This document shows positions 24,305 through 34,386 of a DNA stretch of 64,000 nt, piece after piece (the stretch's first letter is position 1; each line of letters starts with the position of its first letter). This stretch comes from Variovorax gracilis (GTDB taxonomy: Bacteria > Pseudomonadota > Gammaproteobacteria > Burkholderiales > Burkholderiaceae_C): the NCBI RefSeq assembly GCF_030317115.1, contig NZ_JASZYF010000003.1, positions 1-64,000 of the forward strand, given 5' to 3'. The position numbers were made by a program, and so were the translations under genes. The notes under the pieces are model-generated. The model ran no database searches and was not told where the DNA came from. It saw only the letters and a list, made by a program, of their open reading frames with translations.

Positions 24305-24916
24305 TCACTTGCGCATGACCTTTTCGGAAGGCGTCAGCGCTTCGATGTAGGCAGGGCGCGAGAAGATGCGTTCGGCGTACTTCAGAAGCGGCGCGGCGTT
24401 CTTGCTCAGATCGATGCCGTAGTAGTCCAGGCGCCAGAGCAACGGAGCGATCGCGACGTCGAGCATCGAGAAGTTGTCGCCCAGCATGTACTTGTTCTTG
24501 AGGAACACCGGCGCGAGTTGCGTCAGGCGATCGCGGATATGCGAACGCGCCTTTTCGAGCGCCTTTTCGTTGCCCTTGGACGTGCGGTTTTCCAGCGTGG
24601 AAACATGCACGAACAGTTCCTTCTCGAAATTCAGCAGGAACAGGCGAACGCGCGCGCGGTCGACAGGGTCGCCGGGCATCAGTTGCGGATGCGGAAAGCG
24701 CTCGTCGATGTACTCGTTGATGATGTTCGACTCGTACAGGATCAGGTCGCGTTCGACCAGGATCGGCACCTGGCCGTACGGGTTCATCACGCTGATGTCT
24801 TCAGGCTTGTTGTAGAGATCGACATCGCGAATTTCAAAATCCATGCCTTTCTCGAACAGCACGAAGCGGCAGCGATGTGAAAAAGGGCAGGTCGTTCCCG
24901 AATACAAGACCATCAT
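24305..24916 (-). CDS. sspA: Stringent starvation protein A, GST-fold RNA polymerase-associated factor
   Basis: The 203-residue protein has a thioredoxin-like N-terminal domain (MVLYSGTTCPFSHRCRFVLFEKGMDFEI, YGQVPILVERDLILYESNIINEYID) and an all-helical GST C-terminal domain. SspA binds RNA polymerase and is required for acid tolerance and stress responses in other bacteria. It is the canonical partner of sspB and follows petC, as in many betaproteobacteria. Confidence 0.95.
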   Translation of the reverse strand: MMVLYSGTTCPFSHRCRFVLFEKGMDFEIRDVDLYNKPEDISVMNPYGQVPILVERDLILYESNIINEYIDERFPHPQLMPGDPVDRARVRLFLLNFEKELFVHVSTLENRTSKGNEKALEKARSHIRDRLTQLAPVFLKNKYMLGDNFSMLDVAIAPLLWRLDYYGIDLSKNAAPLLKYAERIFSRPAYIEALTPSEKVMRK

Positions 24917-25007
24917 GGCGAAAGGCTCCTAAAAATCAAAAAGAGTGGATCGCGTTGGCAACCCACTCTGCGGGACCGGACGCCCGAGGCGCCCGATCGG
25001 CATCGAA

Positions 25008-25763
25008 TTACTTGACGTCTTTCCAGTAAGAGGCATTCAAGCGCCATACAAAGACCACTGCCATGACAAGGAACAGCAGCACCCAGACGCCCACGCGGAT
25101 GCGGGTGTTCTGCGCCGGCTCTGCCATCCACTGCAAATAGCTCACGAGGTCGCCCATCGCCTGGTCATATTGCATCGGCGTCATGGTACCGGGACTGAGT
25201 TGCTCCCAACCCTTGAAGACCTCGGTTTCGTGGCCGTGCGACTCGACCTTGTCGAAGATCGGACGGCGCTCACCCTGCAACTCCCACAAGACGTGCGGCA
25301 TGGCGACAGCCGGGAACGCCAGGTTGTTCCACCCCGTCGCCTTCGTGTCGTCACGGTAGAAAGTGCGCATGTAGGTGTAGAGATAGTCGGCGCCGGTACC
25401 GCCATGGCCGGCACGCGAACGCGCAACCAGGGTCAGGTCGGGCGGTACGGTGCCGAACCATTCCTTGGCCTGGCGCGGATCGATGTTCGCCTTCATGGTT
25501 TCGCCGACCTTGTCGGTCGTGAACAGCAGATTGTCCTTGATCTGCTGTTCCGAGATACCGATGTCCTGCAGTCGGTTGTAGCGCATGAACGCCGCCGAGT
25601 GACAGTTCAGGCAGTAGTTGACGAAGAGCTTGGCGCCGTTCTGCAGGGAAGCCAGGTCGTTCGTCCTGTTCGGCGCCTTGTCCCATGGAATCCCGCCTTC
25701 GGCGGCGTGTGCGCCGGTAACGATGCCAAGCGCTGCGATCAACGTGAGGATCAGTTTCTTCAT
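25008..25763 (-). CDS. petC: Cytochrome c1, bc1 complex
   Basis: The 251-residue protein has a signal peptide (LILTLIAALGIVTGAHA), a single heme c site CLNCH after NYCLNCHSAAFMRYNRL, and a distal Met-ligand region near AFPAVAMPHVLWELQ. One C-terminal membrane anchor (WVLLFLVMAVVFVWRL) ends the chain. It passes electrons from the Rieske protein to cytochrome c. It is last in the petA-petB-petC operon. Confidence 0.96.
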   Translation of the reverse strand: MKKLILTLIAALGIVTGAHAAEGGIPWDKAPNRTNDLASLQNGAKLFVNYCLNCHSAAFMRYNRLQDIGISEQQIKDNLLFTTDKVGETMKANIDPRQAKEWFGTVPPDLTLVARSRAGHGGTGADYLYTYMRTFYRDDTKATGWNNLAFPAVAMPHVLWELQGERRPIFDKVESHGHETEVFKGWEQLSPGTMTPMQYDQAMGDLVSYLQWMAEPAQNTRIRVGVWVLLFLVMAVVFVWRLNASYWKDVK

Positions 25764-25779
25764 TCTTGTGCTCTCCCGG

Positions 25780-27180
25780 TCAGTGCGCTGCGAAGGTCAC
25801 GCGCTCAGGGACCGGCTTGAATTCACCGAGGCGGCTCCACCACGGCATCAACAGGAAGAAACCGAAATAGAACAGAGTACCGATTTGCGACACGCGCTCG
25901 CCGACCGGCGACGGTGGCTGGACGCCCAGATAGGCCAGGACCACGAAGTTCACGACGAACACGCCGTACAGGTACTTGTGCCAGCCTGGACGATAGCGGA
26001 TCGACTTGACCGGGCTGTGATCCAGCCAGGGCAGGAAGAACAGGATGATGACGGCGCCGCCCATGACGACCACGCCCCAGAACTTGGCGTCGATCGACAG
26101 CATCATCGCTGCAACGACGACCGCGGCGATCACGATTACGCCCTTGATGAGCGAGGGCACGCGCGCCTTCCAGACACCGAACGCCGCAGCGCCCACCACG
26201 CAGGCAATGAGCGCATACATCATCTCGCTGGTGATTGCACGCAGCATCGAATAGAAGGGCGTGAAGTACCAGACCGGTGCGATGTGGTTCGGCGTCTTCA
26301 GCGAGTCGGCCGGGATGAAGTTGTTGTATTCCAGGAAGTACCCACCAGCTTCTGGCGCGAAGAAGATCACGGCCGAGAAGATCGTGAGGAACACCACGAC
26401 GCCGAAGATGTCGTGCACCGTGTAGTACGGATGCGAAGGGATGCCGTCCACCGGATGGCCGTCGGGACCGCGATTGGCCTTGATCTCGATGCCGTCGGGA
26501 TTGTTCGAGCCCACTTCGTGCAGCGCGATCAGGTGCGCGACGACCAGGCCGAGCAGCACGAGCGGCACGGCGATCACGTGGAAGCTGAAGAAGCGGTTCA
26601 GCGTGGCGTCGCTCACCACGTAATCACCGCGGATCAGGAGGGCGAGGTCCGGGCCCACGAAGGGGATGGCGGAGAACAGGTTCACGATCACCTGGGCGCC
26701 CCAGTAGCTCATCTGGCCCCAGGGCAGCAGGTAGCCCATGAAGGCCTCGGCCATCAGGCACAGGAAGATCGCGCAGCCGAAGATCCAGATCAGCTCGCGT
26801 GGCTTGCGGTAGCTGCCGTAGATCAACCCGCGGAACATGTGCAGGTACACCACGATGAAGAACGCGGAGGCCCCCGTCGAGTGCATGTAGCGGATCAGCC
26901 AGCCCCAGGGCACGTCGCGCATGATGTACTCGACCGACGCGAACGCCAGCGAGGCATCTGGCTTGTAGTGCATCACGAGGAAGATGCCGGTCACGATCTG
27001 GATCACGAGAACCAGCATCGCGAGCGAGCCGAAGATGTACCAGAAGTTGAAGTTCTTGGGCGCGTAGTACTTGCCCCACTGTTCGTTCCACAGCTTGGTC
27101 AGCGGGAAACGGTTGTCGACCCAGTTGAGTGCCTTCTCGCTGGCGGGTGCGTTGGGGGAGATTTCCTTGAATTCAGCCAT
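25780..27180 (-). CDS. petB: Cytochrome b, bc1 complex
   Basis: The 466-residue polytopic protein carries the quinone sites and two b hemes. Visible family motifs are WNFWYIFG, HSTGASAFFIVVYLHMFRG (heme ligand His pairs), GYLLPWGQMSYWGAQVI, and the Qo-site PEW-equivalent region around HIAPVWYFTPFYSMLRA. About eight membrane helices are evident, plus a C-terminal extension typical of betaproteobacteria. It is 13 bp after petA. Confidence 0.97.
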   Translation of the reverse strand: MAEFKEISPNAPASEKALNWVDNRFPLTKLWNEQWGKYYAPKNFNFWYIFGSLAMLVLVIQIVTGIFLVMHYKPDASLAFASVEYIMRDVPWGWLIRYMHSTGASAFFIVVYLHMFRGLIYGSYRKPRELIWIFGCAIFLCLMAEAFMGYLLPWGQMSYWGAQVIVNLFSAIPFVGPDLALLIRGDYVVSDATLNRFFSFHVIAVPLVLLGLVVAHLIALHEVGSNNPDGIEIKANRGPDGHPVDGIPSHPYYTVHDIFGVVVFLTIFSAVIFFAPEAGGYFLEYNNFIPADSLKTPNHIAPVWYFTPFYSMLRAITSEMMYALIACVVGAAAFGVWKARVPSLIKGVIVIAAVVVAAMMLSIDAKFWGVVVMGGAVIILFFLPWLDHSPVKSIRYRPGWHKYLYGVFVVNFVVLAYLGVQPPSPVGERVSQIGTLFYFGFFLLMPWWSRLGEFKPVPERVTFAAH

Positions 27181-27193
27181 GTCGTCCTTCTCC

Positions 27194-27808
27194 TCAAGCC
27201 TTCTTGTCGTCGCCGATCAGGAGGCGCGTGTCGGAGAGGTACATGTGCGGAGGCACCGGCAGGTTGTCCGGCGCGGGCTTGTTCTTGAAGACGCGGCCAG
27301 CCAGATCGAAGGTCGATCCGTGGCAGGGGCAAAGAAAGCCGCCTTCCCAGTTGTCGGGCAGCGAGGGCTGCGGACCGGCCTGGAACTTGTCCGTCGGCGA
27401 GCAACCGAGGTGAGTGCAGATACCGACGACCACGAGGACTTCAGGCTTGATCGAACGGTGCTCGTTGCGAGCGTATTCGGGCGTGAACTCCTCGGGGTTG
27501 CGCTTGGACAGCGGATCGGCGAGCTGGGGGTTGAGATTGGGGAGCTCGGCGACCTGGGCGGGAGAGCGCTTCAGGATCCACACGGGCTTGCCGCGCCATT
27601 CGACCGTCATCTTCTCGCCCACTTGCAGGGCGCTGATGTCGGCTTCGACCGGCGCACCGGCCGCCTTGGCTTTTTCCGAGGGCTGAAAGGAGCTCACGAA
27701 CGGGACGGCCACCGCCACCCCGCCCACTGCGCCCGCACAACCTGATGCGATCAACCACGTCCGCTTGCTGGTGTCGATCCGGGGGCGGCCGGCGGTGCTG
27801 TCACTCAT
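27194..27808 (-). CDS. petA: Rieske iron-sulfur subunit, bc1 complex
   Basis: The 204-residue protein has an N-terminal membrane anchor (RTWLIASGCAGAVGGVAVAVP) and the 2Fe-2S motifs CTHLGC and CPCHGS. It transfers electrons from ubiquinol to cytochrome c1 in the periplasm. I chose ATG 27808 (MSDSTAGRPRID) over an ATG four codons upstream. It is the first gene of the pet operon, divergent from mscL. Confidence 0.96.
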   Translation of the reverse strand: MSDSTAGRPRIDTSKRTWLIASGCAGAVGGVAVAVPFVSSFQPSEKAKAAGAPVEADISALQVGEKMTVEWRGKPVWILKRSPAQVAELPNLNPQLADPLSKRNPEEFTPEYARNEHRSIKPEVLVVVGICTHLGCSPTDKFQAGPQPSLPDNWEGGFLCPCHGSTFDLAGRVFKNKPAPDNLPVPPHMYLSDTRLLIGDDKKA

Positions 27809-27982
27809 GGGGATCCTCAATGTTCTTCGCTAGGGTCTTGGGTCAACCAACGATTGTAGCGGAGCGTAAGAAGTGAATTCAACGCGACGCAGCCCTTGCC
27901 GCAGGCGATCCGCAAGGCTGCTGCGGCGAGTCCGGCCTCTATACTCGACCGCGTTCAACAACTGCAGAGGGGGTACCCGACC

Positions 27983-28408
27983 ATGAGCTTTCTGAAGGAG
28001 TTTCGCGAATTTGCCGTCAAGGGCAACGTGATCGACCTCGCGGTCGGCGTGATCATCGGCGCTGCCTTTGCGAAGATCGTCGACTCGCTGGTGAGCGACA
28101 TCATCATGCCGATTGTCGGCCTGGTGTTCGGCAAGCTCGATTTCTCGAACCTCTACGTCGTGCTGGGTCCAACGCCTGCAGGGGTTGCCAACAACCTGGC
28201 CGATCTCAAGAAGTCCGGAGCACCGGTGCTGGCATACGGCAATTTCATCACCATCGCCGTGAACTTCGTGATCCTGGCCTTCATCATTTTTCTGATGGTC
28301 AAGCAGATCAACAAGCTGAAGAAGTCGCAGGAGGCAGCCCCTCCGCCTGCTCCACCCGAGGATGTCGTGCTGCTGCGCGAGATTCGAGACAGCCTCAAGC
28401 GTCCCTGA
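27983..28408 (+). CDS. mscL: Large-conductance mechanosensitive channel
   Basis: The 141-residue protein starts [29 protein letters not shown]; the first helix ([22 protein letters not shown]) lines the pore and the second is [20 protein letters not shown]. It acts as a tension-gated pentameric safety valve. The start at 27983 follows GAGGGGG. The 3' end overlaps that of convergent pdxA by 14 nt. Confidence 0.97.
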   Translation: MSFLKEFREFAVKGNVIDLAVGVIIGAAFAKIVDSLVSDIIMPIVGLVFGKLDFSNLYVVLGPTPAGVANNLADLKKSGAPVLAYGNFITIAVNFVILAFIIFLMVKQINKLKKSQEAAPPPAPPEDVVLLREIRDSLKRP

Positions 28409-29453
28409 CGGCGCCTGACAGCGACTTCGCCATCCTGACGGCCTCGACGAGGCTGGACGGATCGGCCCGCCCCATGCCTGCGATGTCGAACGCGGTCCCG
28501 TGATCGGGACTGGTGCGCACCAGCGGCAGGCCGAGCGTGACGTTCACGCCCTTCTCCACACCGAGGTACTTGACCGGGATGAGGCCCTGATCGTGGTACA
28601 TCGCGATCACGACATCGAACTCGCCGGCTCCGTTTGCCTTGGCGCGAGCCCGCATGAAGATCGTGTCGGGGGCATGAGGCCCGTCTGCGTCGATGCCCTC
28701 TGACTGCGCCGCCGAAATGGCCGGCACGATGATGTCGCGCTCTTCCGATCCGAACAGGCCACCCTCCCCCGCATGCGGATTGAGGCCTGCCACGCCGATT
28801 CGCGGCGCCCTGCCCAACACCGCGGTGAGCGCGGTCTGCGTGATCCGCAGCGTTTCGAGCACGCCATCGAAGGTCACGGCCTCGATGGCATCGCGCAGCG
28901 ACATGTGAATGCTGACGAGCACGGTTCGAAGCTCATCGTTGGCCAGCATCATGCGCACCGGCACTTTCGCGATCGGACGGCCCAGGTATGCAGCGGCCTC
29001 TGCCTGCAGCAGTTCGGTGTGGCCCGGGAAGGAGAATCCCGCGGCCGACAACGCTTCCTTGTGCAATGGCGCGGTCACGATCGCCGCGATCTCGCCGCGC
29101 AGTGCCGCGCGTGCAGCCCATACGACGCAGTCGCCGGCCATGCGTCCCGCGAGGGCGCTGATCTGGCCGACGGCGATCGCGATCTCGGGAGGCTCGATGG
29201 CCTGCAGCACGGGGATGCATCCCGGCGGAACGCCCACAACGTCTCCCGGCATCTCGATGACCGCCACAGGCGGTGCGAGCACGCCGGGTACCGCGAGCGC
29301 CTGGGCGGCACGTCTCACCGTGCCCACGTCGCCCGCTACGAAGCACCCCGGCATCACGTCAGGTGCGTCGCGAAATGCCTTGACGATGATCTCGGGCCCT
29401 ATGCCCGCCGGGTCGCCGATCGTGATGGCGACGGGACGCTGAACGCTGCTCAC
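28395..29453 (-). CDS. pdxA: 4-hydroxythreonine-4-phosphate dehydrogenase
   Basis: The 352-residue protein shows the PdxA pattern: [47 protein letters not shown] (metal and substrate His), [16 protein letters not shown] and [13 protein letters not shown]. It oxidises 4-phosphohydroxy-threonine in pyridoxal-phosphate synthesis. The start is GTG at 29453, overlapping the stop of the NIF3-family gene as GTGA; no ATG is nearby. Confidence 0.96.
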   Translation of the reverse strand: MSSVQRPVAITIGDPAGIGPEIIVKAFRDAPDVMPGCFVAGDVGTVRRAAQALAVPGVLAPPVAVIEMPGDVVGVPPGCIPVLQAIEPPEIAIAVGQISALAGRMAGDCVVWAARAALRGEIAAIVTAPLHKEALSAAGFSFPGHTELLQAEAAAYLGRPIAKVPVRMMLANDELRTVLVSIHMSLRDAIEAVTFDGVLETLRITQTALTAVLGRAPRIGVAGLNPHAGEGGLFGSEERDIIVPAISAAQSEGIDADGPHAPDTIFMRARAKANGAGEFDVVIAMYHDQGLIPVKYLGVEKGVNVTLGLPLVRTSPDHGTAFDIAGMGRADPSSLVEAVRMAKSLSGAVRDA

Positions 29454-30223
29454 GCCGGGTTGTCGATATCGATGAATTCGTGCGCCAGCCCAAGCTGCGC
29501 GGCCACATGGCCGGCCACCGCCGGCGCGCCATAGCGTTCGGTGGCGTGGTGCCCGCAAGCCAGGAAGGCAACGCCCGTTTCGCGGGCGTAGTGAGCCTGG
29601 GGCTCGGAGATTTCGCCGGTGATGAAGGCATCCGCACCAGCCGCGATGGCGGCCTCGAAGTAGCTCTGCGCACCGCCTGTGCACCATGCAACGCTCCGGA
29701 TCTGCCGGGACGTGCCCTCCACAAGCGTCACGGCCTTGCCGAGTGCTTTCTCCACATGGGTGGCCAGCGCCTTGGCGCTCGCGAAGCCCTCGCCGTTCTC
29801 GCGCGCGCCCATGAATCCGAGTTCCTGCTCGCCGAAGCGGCCGGCAGAGCCCGGGCGCGCCACAAGCCCCAAGTGCGCGCCAAGCTGCGCGTTGTTGCCA
29901 AGTTCGGGATGCGCATCGAGCGGCAAGTGGTATGCGAAGAGATTGACGTCGTCGCCCAGCAGCAGGCCCAGGCGCTGGCGCATCCACCCTGTGACCCGAC
30001 CGTCCTGGCCACGCCAGAACAAGCCGTGGTGGACGAAGATCGCATCGGCTTCGGCGCGGATGGCCGCCTCGATCAGCGCACGGCTTGCCGTGACGCCGGA
30101 GACGATCTTGCGCACCTTCGTGCGGCCTTCCACCTGCAAGCCGTTGGGTCCGTAGTCCTTGAAACGCTCGGGAGCGAGCAGCAGGTCGAACGCGTGAAGA
30201 AGTTCGTGGCGGGTCGTGCTCAT
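29450..30223 (-). CDS. NIF3/YbgI-family dinuclear metal centre protein
   Basis: The 257-residue protein has the hexameric NIF3 signatures DYGPNGLQVEG, DAIFVHHGLFW (metal-binding His), HLPLDAHPELGNN, GADAFITGEISEP and ACGHHATERYG. Proposed roles include a GTP cyclohydrolase-I-like or nucleic-acid function; the substrate is unsettled. It overlaps the MFS gene (start shares base 30223 with the preceding stop) and pdxA, so the three are co-transcribed. Confidence 0.93.
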   Translation of the reverse strand: MSTTRHELLHAFDLLLAPERFKDYGPNGLQVEGRTKVRKIVSGVTASRALIEAAIRAEADAIFVHHGLFWRGQDGRVTGWMRQRLGLLLGDDVNLFAYHLPLDAHPELGNNAQLGAHLGLVARPGSAGRFGEQELGFMGARENGEGFASAKALATHVEKALGKAVTLVEGTSRQIRSVAWCTGGAQSYFEAAIAAGADAFITGEISEPQAHYARETGVAFLACGHHATERYGAPAVAGHVAAQLGLAHEFIDIDNPA

Positions 30224-31566
30224 CACGCCATTGTGGACCTGGCCGCGGCCGCCCGCATGGCATGGCCGCGCGACGCGAGGGGCAACAGGCCGAGCACGAA
30301 GCCGAGTCCGGCGAGCGCCGCGACGTAGTGCGCCGGCGCCATCGGATCCTTCTGCAGCCATAGCGTGAGGATGATGGGGGTAAGACCGCCGAAGATGGCG
30401 TACGACATGTTGTAGGCAAACGAAAGCCCCGAGAAGCGCACCGGCGCAGGGAACGCACGGACGCCGGCGATCGGCACGGTGGCGATGGTGCCGACGAACA
30501 GCCCGACCAGGCCGTAGTGCCAGACCAGCGAAGCGGACGTTCCGGGCAGGCTCGAATAGAAGAGATAGGTAGTGACAACCAGGCCACCCCAGCCGACCAG
30601 CATTACCGCGCGAGTACCGATGCGGTCGCAGGCCCAGCCCACCAGGATGCATCCCAACGTCAGCATCAGTGTCGCCACCGCGTTTGCCTCCAGTGCGAGG
30701 GCCGCCGGAATGTGGTGCACCTTCTGCAGATAGGTCGGCGTGAAAAGAACGACCACCACGATCGCGGCCGAGAGCACCCAGGTCAGCAGCCCGACGAACG
30801 CGCTGGCGCCGCGGTGCTCGCGCAGGATGGTCTTGAGCGGAAGTTCGCGCGCCACGTTGCGGCGATCCGCCAGTTCCTGGAACACCGGCGTCTCGTGCAA
30901 GAAGCGGCGCAGATAGACCGACACCAGGCCGAATACGCCGCCGAGGATGAAGGGGATGCGCCACGCAAAGTCACTGACCTCGACCGGCGTGTAGTGCTGG
31001 TTGATCGCCATGGCGACCAGCGAACCCAGCAGGATGCCGCCCGTGATGCCCGAAGTCAGCGTGCCGACGCCGAATCCGTAGCGGCGCGACGGCACGTGTT
31101 CGGCCACGAACACCCAGGCGCCGGGCATCTCGCCGCCGATCGCCGCGCCCTGCAGCACGCGCATGGCCAGCAGAAGCAGCGGCGCCGCGACGCCGATGCT
31201 GGCGTAGGTCGGAAGCAGGCCGATCACCAGCGTGGGTGCGGCCATCAGGAAGATCGACAGCGTGAACATGCGCTTGCGACCGAGCAGGTCGCCGAAATGC
31301 GCGATCACGATGCCGCCCAGGGGCCGCGCCAGGTAGCCCGCCGCGAAGATGCCGAAGGTCTGCAGTTGCCGCAGCCAGTCGGGCATGTCTGCCGGGAAGA
31401 ACAGTGCCCCGAGCACCGTTGCAAAGAACACGTAGATGACAAAGTCGTAGAACTCGAGCGTTCCCCCAAGGGCTGACAAGGCGAGGGTCTTGTAGTCTCG
31501 GGCGCCGAGCGTGCGCGTGGGCGTCGATGGCACGGAAACGCCATCGCCAAGGGCTGGTGCAGTCAT
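30223..31566 (-). CDS. MFS transporter, metabolite:H+ symporter type
   Basis: The 447-residue, twelve-helix protein begins MTAPALGDG; the longer open frame upstream is shadow. LEFYDFVIYVFFATVLGALFFP, RPLGGIVIAHFGDLLGRKRMF (the MFS loop 2-3 motif) and GAAIGGEMPGAWVFVAEHV identify the MHS (KgtP/ProP/ShiA-like) family, which imports organic acids or osmolytes with protons. Substrate undetermined. It heads the MFS-nif3-pdxA string. Confidence 0.9.
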   Translation of the reverse strand: MTAPALGDGVSVPSTPTRTLGARDYKTLALSALGGTLEFYDFVIYVFFATVLGALFFPADMPDWLRQLQTFGIFAAGYLARPLGGIVIAHFGDLLGRKRMFTLSIFLMAAPTLVIGLLPTYASIGVAAPLLLLAMRVLQGAAIGGEMPGAWVFVAEHVPSRRYGFGVGTLTSGITGGILLGSLVAMAINQHYTPVEVSDFAWRIPFILGGVFGLVSVYLRRFLHETPVFQELADRRNVARELPLKTILREHRGASAFVGLLTWVLSAAIVVVVLFTPTYLQKVHHIPAALALEANAVATLMLTLGCILVGWACDRIGTRAVMLVGWGGLVVTTYLFYSSLPGTSASLVWHYGLVGLFVGTIATVPIAGVRAFPAPVRFSGLSFAYNMSYAIFGGLTPIILTLWLQKDPMAPAHYVAALAGLGFVLGLLPLASRGHAMRAAAARSTMA

Positions 31567-31872
31567 GGGCAAACGTAAAAGCGAAACGATGGGACGAGGC
31601 GCTTCGGCGAACCGAAGCCCGTGGGCTCTTGCGTAAGCGGCCTGTCGCTGCGGGTCTCGTGCGCGCCACACCGGAGAAGGCCCTGTAGAGCGTCCGGCTG
31701 CAAGTCCTCCAATTTTAAGGGTTTTCCCCAATTTCACGTCCTTGCGCGGAGCAAGGCCCCACACAGTCATCGGGGGCCGGCGAAAGGCTCCTCGGAAGCG
31801 TTGAGGGACAATCGGGTCTTCGACGCCCCACCTCCCCGGCGCGCTTTCGCTCAACGTTCTCTTCACCTCTTC
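31567..31872. other. Divergent promoter region, MFS transporter and HtrA-type protease
   Basis: Roughly 300 bp between divergent starts. The frame open upstream of htrA is not conserved. No RNA gene, strong operator or repeat is seen. Confidence 0.4.
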
Positions 31873-33033
31873 ATGAAACGCACCTGGCTGCTGTTTGCCC
31901 AAGCCGTAACGGTCCTGCTCGCGGCCTATTTCGTCGTCGCGACCCTCAAGCCCGAGTGGCTCAACCGTCGAGGCTCGCTCGGCGGCGTCGTCGCGGTCAT
32001 CGAGGCGCCTGCCTCCGGCCCGGCCACGATTGCCCCGGGAAGCCTGAGCGCGGCCGCCAAGAAGGCGTCGCCGGCCGTGGTCAGCATCAACACCAGCAAG
32101 GCGGCGCAGCTTTCTCCGCGCAGCAACGATCCGTGGTTTCGCTTCTTCTTCGGGGACCAGGGCGCGGACCAGCCCCAGGTCGGGCTGGGCAGCGGCGTGA
32201 TCGTGAGCGCCGACGGCTACATCCTCACCAATAACCACGTCGTGGAGGGCGCCGACGAGATCGACGTCACCCTCAATGACGGCCGGCACGCGCGCGGCAA
32301 GGTGATCGGCACCGATCCGGACACCGATCTGGCCGTGCTCAAGATCGAACTCGACAAGCTGCCGGTGATCGTGCTGGGCAATTCCGACACGCTCCAGGTC
32401 GGCGACCAGGTGCTCGCCATCGGCAATCCCTTCGGCGTCGGCCAGACCGTGACGAGCGGCATCGTGTCGGCGCTCGGGCGCAACCAGCTCGACGTCAACA
32501 CTTTCGAGAACTTCATCCAGACCGATGCGGCGATCAACCCGGGCAATTCGGGCGGCGCACTGGTCGACGTGAACGGCAACCTCGAAGGCATCAACACCGC
32601 GTTCTTTTCCCGCTCAGGCGGCAGCATGGGCATCGGCTTTGCCATTCCGGTCTCGACCGCCAAGCAGGTGCTCGAAGACATCGTGAAGGCCGGGAAGGTC
32701 ACTCGCGGCTGGATCGGCGTGGAGCTCAACGACCTTTCTCCCGAACTCGCGGAAACCTTCGGCGTCAAGGCCGATGCCGGCGTGATTATCACGGGCGTGC
32801 TGCAAAACGGCCCGGCGGCCAAGGCCGGCGTTCGCCCGGGCGATGTCATCAGCAGCGTGGGCGATAAAAGTATCGGAAACGTGCAGGAGCTCCGGACCGC
32901 CGTGGCAGGACTCAAGCCGGGCCAAGCGGCGCGCTTTGCGTTGCAGCGCGGCAGCGACAAGCTGGAACTGGATGTGACACCGGGCCTGCGGCCCCGGTCG
33001 CAGGTGCGGCGAGCACCGAACCCGACCGAATAG
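31873..33033 (+). CDS. HtrA/DegS-type trypsin-like serine protease with one PDZ domain
   Basis: The 386-residue protein has an N-terminal membrane anchor (LLFAQAVTVLLAAYFVVATL), then a protease domain with the triad His in TNNHVVEG, Asp in DTDLAVLK and Ser in NPGNSGGALVD. One PDZ domain follows (RGWIGVELNDLSPELAETFGV onward). A single PDZ with an uncleaved anchor fits DegS-like quality-control or stress-sensing proteases of the periplasm; DegQ/DegP have two PDZs. It ends in a Pro/Arg tail before a hairpin. Start ATG 31873 gives the normal length. Confidence 0.92.
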   Translation: MKRTWLLFAQAVTVLLAAYFVVATLKPEWLNRRGSLGGVVAVIEAPASGPATIAPGSLSAAAKKASPAVVSINTSKAAQLSPRSNDPWFRFFFGDQGADQPQVGLGSGVIVSADGYILTNNHVVEGADEIDVTLNDGRHARGKVIGTDPDTDLAVLKIELDKLPVIVLGNSDTLQVGDQVLAIGNPFGVGQTVTSGIVSALGRNQLDVNTFENFIQTDAAINPGNSGGALVDVNGNLEGINTAFFSRSGGSMGIGFAIPVSTAKQVLEDIVKAGKVTRGWIGVELNDLSPELAETFGVKADAGVIITGVLQNGPAAKAGVRPGDVISSVGDKSIGNVQELRTAVAGLKPGQAARFALQRGSDKLELDVTPGLRPRSQVRRAPNPTE

Positions 33034-33036
33034 AGG

Positions 33037-33056
33037 GCGCCCTCGGGGAAGGGCGC
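33037..33056. terminator. Hairpin between convergent htrA-type gene and tatC
   Basis: GCGCCCT and AGGGCGC (7 bp, 6-nt loop), extended by GAG/CTC with one mismatch. It occupies the 25-bp gap between convergent stops and may end both transcripts, though T-runs are absent. Confidence 0.5.
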
Positions 33057-33058
33057 GC

Positions 33059-33856
33059 TCAGGATTGCGCGGAATCCGCGCTTTCTTCCGGCGCCTTGGT
33101 GTTCTTCGCGAAGTAACGCGCACCGATGATGCCGACCTCGTACAGCAGGCACATCGGAATCGCCAGGGCGAGTTGCGAGACAACGTCCGGCGGCGTCAGC
33201 ACCGCAGCCACGACGAATGCGACCACGATGAAATAGCCGCGGAATGATTTCAGCTTCTCGATGGTGACCATCTCGAAACGCACGAGCAGCATCACGACGA
33301 TCGGCACCTGGAAGGCCACGCCGAACGCGATGTACAGCGACAAGATCGCTTCCACGTAGGACGAGATATCAGGCGTGGCATTCACCGACGGTGGTGTGAA
33401 CTTCTGTATGAAGCCGAACATCTTGTCCAGCACGAAGAACTGCACGAAGGCGATGCCGCCATAGGCCAGCAGGCTACCGAAGAAGATCAACGGCAACGCG
33501 AACTTCTTTTCGTGGCTGTAGAGGCCCGGCGCCACGAACATCCAGCACTGGTACATGAGCCAGGGCAGCGCGAGCAGCACGGCCGTCATGCCCAGCACCT
33601 TCAGCGGCACGAAGAACGGCGAGAACACGCCGATGGCGATCAACTTCGCATCGGGCGGCATGTGGGCGCGGATCGGCACGGCGATCATGTCGATCAGTCC
33701 GGCGGGGCCGGGCCAGATGGCGAGCAGGATGCCGGCCACGACGAGGCCATAGACGCAGTAGAGCAGGCGATCCCGCAGCTCCATCAGGTGCTGGACGAAA
33801 GGCTGCTCGGTGCCGGCCAGTTCGTCTTCTTTGTTCTTGTCGGTGGGGTCGGCCAT
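33059..33856 (-). CDS. tatC: Twin-arginine translocase subunit TatC
   Basis: The 265-residue, six-helix protein has the family N-terminus FVQHLMELRDRLLYCVYGL, with the conserved H-L-x-E-L-R-x-R signal-peptide-binding motif, and FVAPGLYSHEKKFALPLIFFG. TatC recognises the twin-arginine signal and assembles with TatA/B to export folded proteins such as the Rieske subunit. It is last in tatA-tatB-tatC. Confidence 0.97.
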   Translation of the reverse strand: MADPTDKNKEDELAGTEQPFVQHLMELRDRLLYCVYGLVVAGILLAIWPGPAGLIDMIAVPIRAHMPPDAKLIAIGVFSPFFVPLKVLGMTAVLLALPWLMYQCWMFVAPGLYSHEKKFALPLIFFGSLLAYGGIAFVQFFVLDKMFGFIQKFTPPSVNATPDISSYVEAILSLYIAFGVAFQVPIVVMLLVRFEMVTIEKLKSFRGYFIVVAFVVAAVLTPPDVVSQLALAIPMCLLYEVGIIGARYFAKNTKAPEESADSAQS

Positions 33857-33916
33857 GTGAGGACGCTGCGGGCAGGAAATCGGTGCGCGCTGGGCGCAAC
33901 CGGATCGGCGGTGCGG

Positions 33917-34375
33917 CTAGTTGATTTTGTGGGGACGGTAACGGGCCACGCGCGCTGCGCCTGAGAGCGCCTTGGTGCGCACGCCGTTGCGCGCCTTGTA
34001 CCACTGCGGGGTGGCGCCCTGCTTCAGGCGCCAATTCTTGCGCGGGTGCTTGTATTCGGGATAGGAAGGCGTCGGCTCTGCCAGCTCGGAGAGGGTCTGG
34101 CCGCTTTCGGAGAACTGCTTTTCGAAGTCGCTGGCGCCCGACTGGATGCTGTGCTCGACATCGCGGGCAGCGTCCTGCACGGTGTCCTTCATCTTGCGCA
34201 GCTCGTCGAGGTCCATCGAGCGATTGACCTCGGCCTTGACGTCATTCACGTAACGCTGCGCCTTGCCGAGCAGGGTTCCGACGGTGCGGGCCACGCGCGG
34301 CAGCTTTTCGGGTCCGATGACGATCAGCGCAACTGCGCCGATCAGCGCGAGTTTCGAGATGCCGAGGTCGATCAC
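33917..34375 (-). CDS. tatB: Twin-arginine translocase subunit TatB
   Basis: The 152-residue protein starts [29 protein letters not shown]: one membrane helix, the GPxKLP hinge and an amphipathic helix ([21 protein letters not shown]). The C-terminal half is variable. TatB works with TatC as receptor for twin-arginine substrates. It sits 11 bp after tatA. Confidence 0.95.
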   Translation of the reverse strand: MIDLGISKLALIGAVALIVIGPEKLPRVARTVGTLLGKAQRYVNDVKAEVNRSMDLDELRKMKDTVQDAARDVEHSIQSGASDFEKQFSESGQTLSELAEPTPSYPEYKHPRKNWRLKQGATPQWYKARNGVRTKALSGAARVARYRPHKIN

Positions 34376-34386
34376 GGATGCTCAGC

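Noticed and set aside
25618..27288. 556-codon plus-strand frame opposite cytochrome b and c1
   Set aside because: Antisense shadow of petB/petC; Asp/His/Glu-rich and domain-free.
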